Shown here: one piece after another, positions 6,246 to 9,868 of the stretch
Position numbering within the stretch: the stretch's first letter is position 1
Layout: every line of letters starts with the position of its first letter
Assembly: GCA_018662715.1 (NCBI GenBank)
Contig: JABJFP010000166.1
Span: 1-9,868, forward strand
From: Methanobacteriota archaeon
GTDB taxonomy: Archaea > Thermoplasmatota > Poseidoniia > Poseidoniales > Poseidoniaceae
Reading direction: 5' to 3'
Length of the DNA stretch: 9,868 nucleotides
Position numbers and translations under genes: made by a program
Notes under the pieces: generated by a model
What the model saw: the letters and a program-made list of their open reading frames with translations, nothing else
Databases searched by the model: none
What the model was told of the DNA's origin: nothing

Positions 6246-6626
6246 ATGGACTGTGGAACTTGCGATTCAGCATCACCCGTTATGATGGTTAAACCTGAAG
6301 AGGTTGATGTGAACCTAACCATGACCGATAAGGCCATTGCAATGCTAGAAGATGCCTTTGGAGATGATCGCAGTCATGCACTTCTCGTCGGAGTTCTCAG
6401 CGGTGGATGCTCCGGATACATGTACGACCTCCAAATCGTTGAATCCACGGAACAGTCAGTCCAAGAGTTAGAGATTGGTGGATTCAGAGTACTCGTACCG
6501 TCTGCATCAAGTCATCTTCTTGACGGCATTGAAATCGATTATGTCGACCGCCTTATGGGTGGAGGATTCAAAATCAACAATCCAAATGCCGAATCATCTT
6601 GTGGCTGTGGCGAATCCTTCTCCTGA
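6246..6626 (+). CDS. A-type iron-sulfur carrier (IscA/ErpA/HesB family)
   Basis: 126 residues from the ATG at 6246 (141 if the ATG at 6201 is used). The protein accepts or holds Fe-S clusters and passes them to target apo-proteins. All three ligand cysteines of the family are present: GGCSGYMYDLQI (Cys55) and the C-terminal SSCGCGESF (Cys119, Cys121). Between them IGGFRVLVPSASSHLLDGIEIDYVDRLMGGGFKINNPNA follows the family closely. Unusual is the N-terminal extension of about 20 residues starting MDCGTCDSASP, with an added CxxC (Cys3, Cys6) that standard A-type carriers lack. The YgfZ-like gene follows after 9 bp, so the two form a likely Fe-S assembly operon. Whether this operon has its own promoter in the 76-bp gap after the TPR gene, or is read through from it, cannot be told. 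Confidence 0.88.
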   Translation: MDCGTCDSASPVMMVKPEEVDVNLTMTDKAIAMLEDAFGDDRSHALLVGVLSGGCSGYMYDLQIVESTEQSVQELEIGGFRVLVPSASSHLLDGIEIDYVDRLMGGGFKINNPNAESSCGCGESFS

Positions 6627-6635
6627 GGGTAATTC

Positions 6636-7289
6636 ATGAGCCTTTACCGGTTTAATTCATCTGTTTTACTTTTGTCCGGAGACGGTATCCTCTCCTTTCT
6701 TGATGGGTTATCGACAAACCTCGTCAATGGCTCATGCACGGCCCCATTTACGAACGGCAATGCAAAAATCATCGATGTATGCGACGTACTTCTTGTCGGT
6801 GAACGTGTCGTGTTGGTCGGATATGCGGACCATAAAGACCAACTTGTTCAACATCTTATGAGTCGAATACTCGGAAGAAATATTTCAATTACCGATATAT
6901 CTCATCTCAACGATGTATTCGTTGGTATTGAACCCGAATCCGTACCAGATGGGGCCACAACTCACCAAAGTAATATGGGTTGGATGATGGTTTTAGCAAA
7001 ATCCCACAACCATCAACCGTCATGGAGTCAGCAACAATGGGATGAACATCGAGTGATGAACAATATTCCATTCCATGGCAATGAAATTACACCGAATGTA
7101 CATCCCTTTTCGTGTGGATTAGAACACTTGGTACATCCCGATAAGGGGTGTTATATCGGACAAGAAATCTTAACTCGCATGCGTAGCAGAGGTAAAACGG
7201 GCAAGGTAATGGTAAGAAAACTCAACCCTGTTGAAAACCCAACGACAGTCGGAAAAACTCACAGCCTATGCATTGAGCGTATTCAATAG
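6636..7289 (+). CDS. YgfZ/GcvT-like folate-binding protein, short form
   Basis: 217 residues. The diagnostic motif is KGCYIGQEILTRMRSRGK (170-187), the K-G-C-Y-x-G-Q-E signature with the conserved cysteine (Cys172) of the YgfZ family. N-terminal VLLLSGDGILSFLDGLSTNLV (10-30) matches the family start (the usual pattern is ...V.G.D...FLQG..T.D...). YgfZ binds tetrahydrofolate and helps maintain or repair certain Fe-S enzymes, which fits the A-type carrier gene 9 bp upstream. The protein is shorter than E. coli YgfZ (about 326 aa): little follows the signature beyond VMVRKLNPVENP, so the C-terminal beta-barrel domain is largely absent. Its 3' end overlaps the convergent malate dehydrogenase gene by 7 bp, so a frameshift at the end should be considered, but the short form is also common in such families. 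A GAGGGT site precedes the ATG. Confidence 0.83.
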   Translation: MSLYRFNSSVLLLSGDGILSFLDGLSTNLVNGSCTAPFTNGNAKIIDVCDVLLVGERVVLVGYADHKDQLVQHLMSRILGRNISITDISHLNDVFVGIEPESVPDGATTHQSNMGWMMVLAKSHNHQPSWSQQQWDEHRVMNNIPFHGNEITPNVHPFSCGLEHLVHPDKGCYIGQEILTRMRSRGKTGKVMVRKLNPVENPTTVGKTHSLCIERIQ

Positions 7290-8221
7290 CCAAGAATATC
7301 TTTGAGTTGGCCCTTGTAAAAATTACCCGACCCTTGCAACGATGACATTTCTTCATCTGTCAACTCAAGTTCAAAGATTCGCTCTACACCCGAGGCACCA
7401 ATGATACATGGGACTCCGATGTAGACATTTTCTAGGCCGTATTCCCCAGTCATCAGACATGAAGCAGGAATCAATCTCTTTCGGTCGTTAAGCACGGACT
7501 CTGCCATCACTGCTGCGGCTGAACCAGGTGCATAGAAAGCAGAACCACGTTCAAGGAGCTTGACGATTTCTCCGCCACCGCCAGCGGTTCGCTTGCTGAT
7601 TGCTTCAATACGATCTTCAGACATTAATTGCGTGATAGGTATTCCACCAACGGTCGTGTATCGAGGAAGTGGGACCATAGTATCTCCATGACCACCAAGA
7701 ACCATTGGAGAAACATCTTCTTCAGCACATCCGAGTTCTAGAGCGATAAAATGTGCCATTCTAGCACTGTCGAGGACACCGGCTTGACCAATGACCCGCT
7801 CCGAAGGGAATCCAGTGACTTTTTGCATGTGATACGTCATCAAGTCAAGAGGGTTTGTTACAACGATAACAACACTATCAGGAGCATGATTTTTGATACC
7901 TTCACCGACTTGGGAGACGATGTCTGCATTCTTCCCAATAAGGTCTTCTCGGGTCATACCAGGTTGTCGAGGGAATCCAGATGTAACGACGACAACATCA
8001 GCGCCTGAGATATCGTTGTAATCGGCCGTCCCTGTGATTCGGCCATCATAATTCAGAACATTTGCGTTTTGAGACATGTCCAACGCCTTTCCTTTTGCAA
8101 ATCCTTCGTAAATGTCCAAGAGAACGATGTCGGCAACTTTCATTTGAGCAAGTACGAATGCACATGTTGCTCCAACGTTTCCTGCTCCAATTACTGCAAT
8201 TTTTCTACGACCTGCTACCAT
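7283..8221 (-). CDS. mdh: Malate dehydrogenase, NAD-dependent (LDH-like MDH)
   Basis: 312 residues, full length for the LDH-like malate dehydrogenase group. It interconverts malate and oxaloacetate with NAD(H) in the citric acid cycle, in the cytoplasm. Visible landmarks: the Rossmann loop GAGNVG (12-17); the acidic residue at the end of the second strand (VLLDIY, Asp36), which favours NAD over NADP; the substrate loop SGFPRQPGMTR with Arg85 and Arg91; VVTNPLD with Asn123; VLDSAR with Asp151 and Arg154; and GGHGD with the catalytic His178. Arg rather than Gln at position 85 is the classic determinant of malate over lactate specificity. GGTGAAACC directly precedes the ATG and settles the start. 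It is divergent from the transhydrogenase operon across 215 bp and tail-to-tail with the YgfZ-like gene, so its control probably lies in that shared region. Confidence 0.95.
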   Translation of the reverse strand: MVAGRRKIAVIGAGNVGATCAFVLAQMKVADIVLLDIYEGFAKGKALDMSQNANVLNYDGRITGTADYNDISGADVVVVTSGFPRQPGMTREDLIGKNADIVSQVGEGIKNHAPDSVVIVVTNPLDLMTYHMQKVTGFPSERVIGQAGVLDSARMAHFIALELGCAEEDVSPMVLGGHGDTMVPLPRYTTVGGIPITQLMSEDRIEAISKRTAGGGGEIVKLLERGSAFYAPGSAAAVMAESVLNDRKRLIPASCLMTGEYGLENVYIGVPCIIGASGVERIFELELTDEEMSSLQGSGNFYKGQLKDILGY

Positions 8222-8225
8222 GGTT

Positions 8226-8230
8226 TCACC
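8226..8230 (-). promoter_or_regulatory. Ribosome binding site GGTGA of mdh
   Basis: Read on the minus strand, GGTGA-AACC-ATG. It is identical to the site before the TPR gene and complementary to the 16S 3' end. Confidence 0.7.
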
Positions 8231-8394
8231 GCTTGATTAGAACCAACGGTTTTCAGTCCATAAGGACAATGGTGGCGGCAATTGGAAGACCTTCATCTAA
8301 ACGACACACTGCGAGTAAATCGTATAATTATCTCTGTCACCGCTTCATAGGTTCGGAGCGACTTCTCTAAAAACCCCCTTTCAGTGGGAAAGTC

Positions 8395-8419
8395 ATCACT
8401 CACCAATATGGTAGGTGAT
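8395..8419. repeat. Inverted repeat upstream of pntA
   Basis: ATCACTCACC (8395-8404) and GGTAGGTGAT (8410-8419) are inverted repeats matching at 8 of 10 positions around the loop AATAT (8405-8409). It could be a repressor operator or, in the mRNA leader, a hairpin. It ends 17 nt before the ATG. Confidence 0.5.
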
Positions 8420-8423
8420 ATCC

Positions 8424-8429
8424 GTGAGG
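8424..8429 (+). promoter_or_regulatory. Ribosome binding site GTGAGG of pntA
   Basis: GTGAGG lies 7 nt before the ATG at 8437. It is partly complementary to the 16S 3' end and is placed at the usual distance. Confidence 0.5.
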
Positions 8430-8436
8430 CATAGGC

Positions 8437-9600
8437 ATGAAACTTGGCGTCCCCAAAGAACCTGAAGGCGAAACTCGAGTCGGGATTGTCCCCACCAGTA
8501 TGAAGAAACTCACAAAGGCTGGCTTCGAAGTTTTTATTGAAAAAGGGGCCGGAATGTCAGCAAATTACAGCGACGCTGATTATGAAGCAGCCGGGGCAAA
8601 AATTTCCACTCGTGAAGTTGTACTGGCTTGTGAAAATCTTGTCTGTATTCGGTTCCCGGGCGTTGACGGCATTGGTGCAGGAACCAATCTCGCATGTGTA
8701 TCGGACCCGTTCCGTAATCCAGAATACGTCAAAGCATGCATGGATTCCAAAATCACCCTTCTTTCCATGGATATGATTCCTCGACGTCTTTCTAGGGCTC
8801 AATCGATGGATGTTAATTCGAGCCAAGACAACTTGGCAGGTTACAAAGCTGTTCTGCTAGGAGCCGCACATGTGCCCCGCGGAATTCCCATGATGACTAC
8901 ATCCGCCGGAACCATTCGCCCTGCCAAAGTGGTCATAATGGGCAGTGGAGTTGCTGGACTGCAAGCGATTGCTACCGCTAAGCGCCTCGGTGCTGTTGTG
9001 TATGCATCCGACGTCCGCAAATCAGCCGCTGAACAAATTGAATCCGTTGGTGGACGTTTCATTGAAGTGGATGGGATGGACGACTTTGAAGACGAATCCG
9101 GATATGCTAAACCATTGACGCCAGAATTTATCCAGAAGGTTAACGATACCGTCTGTGGCGTTGCTGCGGACGCAGATATTATCGTCACAACTGCACGGAT
9201 TTTCGGTCGTCCTGCACCCATTACCGTTCCATCCAGCGCTGTATCAACGTTCAAATCCGGAGCCGTTGTTGTGGACATGAACGCTGATGTCGGAGGGAAC
9301 TGTGAAAGCACCGTTCAAGGGGAGGTTACGACCACCGATAACGGTGTGATCATCGTTGGAACTTCGAACTTACCGGGGACCCTGGCAAATACAGCAAGTA
9401 TGTTGTACTCAAACAACTTGACCACCTTCTTCACATCCTTAGTGAACGAGAACAATGTTGTGATCTCTGAAGAAGACGACATCTTGGTTGGAGCCCCCGA
9501 AGGGTCAGATTTCTATGTAGGCGGTATGGGTGGTGTGCTTATCTGCAAGGATGGAATTATCCATCCAAAACAAACTCGCTTAGCCGGGGTGGTTGAATGA
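8437..9600 (+). CDS. pntA: Proton-translocating NAD(P) transhydrogenase, alpha subunit part 1 (NAD-binding)
   Basis: 387 residues, the normal size of the soluble domain I when the alpha subunit is split (Rhodospirillum-type PntAA). It binds NAD(H) and passes hydride to NADP on domain III, coupled to proton flow through the membrane subunits. It opens with MKLGVPKEPEGETRVGIVPTS, the alanine dehydrogenase/PNT N-terminal pattern. IPRRLSRAQSMDVNSSQDNLAGYKAV (114-138) contains the Arg117-Gln122-Asp125 loop needed for hydride transfer. GSGVAGLQAIATAKRLGAVVYASDVR (169-194) is the NAD-binding Rossmann fold with the acidic Asp192. VVVDMNADVGGNCE and GTSNLPG follow. Alanine dehydrogenase is excluded by the PNT-specific RQD loop and by the following gene. 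The stop overlaps the start of the next subunit (ATGA), a sign of translational coupling. Confidence 0.95.
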   Translation: MKLGVPKEPEGETRVGIVPTSMKKLTKAGFEVFIEKGAGMSANYSDADYEAAGAKISTREVVLACENLVCIRFPGVDGIGAGTNLACVSDPFRNPEYVKACMDSKITLLSMDMIPRRLSRAQSMDVNSSQDNLAGYKAVLLGAAHVPRGIPMMTTSAGTIRPAKVVIMGSGVAGLQAIATAKRLGAVVYASDVRKSAAEQIESVGGRFIEVDGMDDFEDESGYAKPLTPEFIQKVNDTVCGVAADADIIVTTARIFGRPAPITVPSSAVSTFKSGAVVVDMNADVGGNCESTVQGEVTTTDNGVIIVGTSNLPGTLANTASMLYSNNLTTFFTSLVNENNVVISEEDDILVGAPEGSDFYVGGMGGVLICKDGIIHPKQTRLAGVVE

Positions 9601-9868
9601 TTACAGAAGCTACACTTATTGCAGACCTTACGCTCTTTTTACTCGCCATCTTCCTTGGATTTGAATTGATTACAAAAGTTCCTGCTACGCTCCACACTCC
9701 TTTGATGAGCGGGGCTAATGCAATTTCAGGAATCAGTGTGGTTGGGGCTTTATTTGCTGCCAATGTAGCCTTTGAGCAAGGTGATACTCGTGTTTCAGGA
9801 CTCTTAGCATTCGTGGCCATTGTTCTGGCAATGATCAACGTCGTTGGTGGATTTGCCGTGACCAATAG
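9597..9868 (+). CDS. pntAB: NAD(P) transhydrogenase, alpha subunit part 2 (membrane), 3' end missing
   Basis: The ATG at 9597 overlaps the TGA of the preceding subunit gene (ATGA). The frame stays open for 90 codons to the window edge, so it is nearly complete, since the family is about 90-110 aa. It has three hydrophobic helices, about 7-25 (LIADLTLFLLAIFLGF), 38-57 and 67-86. HTPLMSGANAISGISVVGAL (33-52) is the hallmark of the PntA membrane domain, and NVVGGFAVT (81-89) matches the usual ending G-G-F-x-V-T. It forms part of the proton channel together with PntB. The pntB gene would be expected just beyond the window. Confidence 0.92.
   Translation, partial: MITEATLIADLTLFLLAIFLGFELITKVPATLHTPLMSGANAISGISVVGALFAANVAFEQGDTRVSGLLAFVAIVLAMINVVGGFAVTN

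Larger units (their letters stand above)
8222..8436. promoter_or_regulatory. Divergent control region between mdh and the transhydrogenase operon
   Basis: This 215-bp gap, the longest in the window, holds no supportable gene. It carries GTATAATTAT at 8322-8331, whose core ATAATTAT (8324-8331) is a perfect palindrome and could act as a TATA box in either direction. It lies about 100 bp from both start codons, implying 5' leaders of roughly 70-80 nt if a start site sits about 25-30 bp away. Nearer pntA it carries an inverted repeat. No precise transcription start can be assigned. Confidence 0.45.

Noticed and set aside
8062..8370. Plus-strand frame of 102 codons across the start of mdh and the control region
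   Set aside because: It is mostly antisense to conserved mdh sequence, and its Cys/Phe/Gln/Leu-rich translation is not protein-like. The 34-codon remainder from 8268 has no ribosome site.
8378..8392. Small inverted repeat CTTTC-AGTGG-GAAAG in the control region
   Set aside because: A 5-bp stem is expected by chance in a region this long; not called as terminator or operator.
1..9868. CRISPR, toxin-antitoxin, restriction, prophage, IS elements, tRNA/rRNA genes
   Set aside because: No spaced direct repeats, transposase motifs, terminal inverted repeats, clover-leaf patterns or rRNA-like sequence were seen on either strand by eye.

Overview
The window looks like a compact chromosomal stretch from a marine planktonic archaeon, most likely a Marine Group II euryarchaeon (Candidatus Poseidoniales) or a close relative. 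The evidence is a large surface protein with one C-terminal membrane helix and a short cytoplasmic tail ending in a WSEEQWSYYGQQYL-type motif (which I recall as recurrent in that group), Shine-Dalgarno sites built on GGTGA/GAGG (complementary to the archaeal 16S 3' end), very tight gene packing, and no bacterial -35/-10 promoters that I could see. The lineage call is from memory and is inference. No rRNA, tRNA, CRISPR array, IS element, integrase or recognisable defence system is present.

Layout. 3-2063 (+): the 3' part of a beta-rich secreted/membrane-anchored protein, a 57-residue two-helix membrane protein, and a PqqD-like winged-helix protein, closely spaced like an operon. 2040-3725 (-): a three-gene cluster of NAD(P)H-dependent FMN reductase, formylglycine-generating-enzyme-like (SUMF1 fold) protein lacking the catalytic cysteine pair, and ArsC/Spx-family thioredoxin-fold protein. 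The last two are coupled by an ATGA overlap, and the cluster meets the PqqD gene tail to tail with 24 bp of overlap. 3726-3829: divergent promoter region. 3830-7289 (+): a 779-residue TPR protein with GTG start and a Pro-Ala hexanucleotide repeat tract, then an A-type Fe-S carrier (IscA/ErpA type) and a short YgfZ-like folate-binding protein, a plausible Fe-S assembly pair. 7283-8221 (-): malate dehydrogenase, overlapping the YgfZ gene tail by 7 bp. 8222-8436: a 215-bp divergent control region with a TATA-like element and an inverted repeat. 8437-9868 (+): the start of a split proton-translocating NAD(P) transhydrogenase operon (PntA subunit 1, then PntA subunit 2, the latter cut by the window edge).

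How it fits together. Malate dehydrogenase (NADH linked) and the transhydrogenase (NADH to NADPH driven by the proton gradient) share one divergent control region, suggesting joint control of the nicotinamide pools. NADPH would in turn feed the FMN reductase and possibly the ArsC-type thiol chemistry of the minus-strand cluster. IscA and YgfZ work together in Fe-S enzyme maturation in other organisms. The least ordinary items are the cysteine-less SUMF1-fold protein embedded in a redox cluster, the A-type carrier with an added N-terminal CxxC, the orphan PqqD-like protein next to an overlooked two-helix mini-protein, and the hairpin in the transhydrogenase leader. I see no clear previously undescribed system; most genes are housekeeping.
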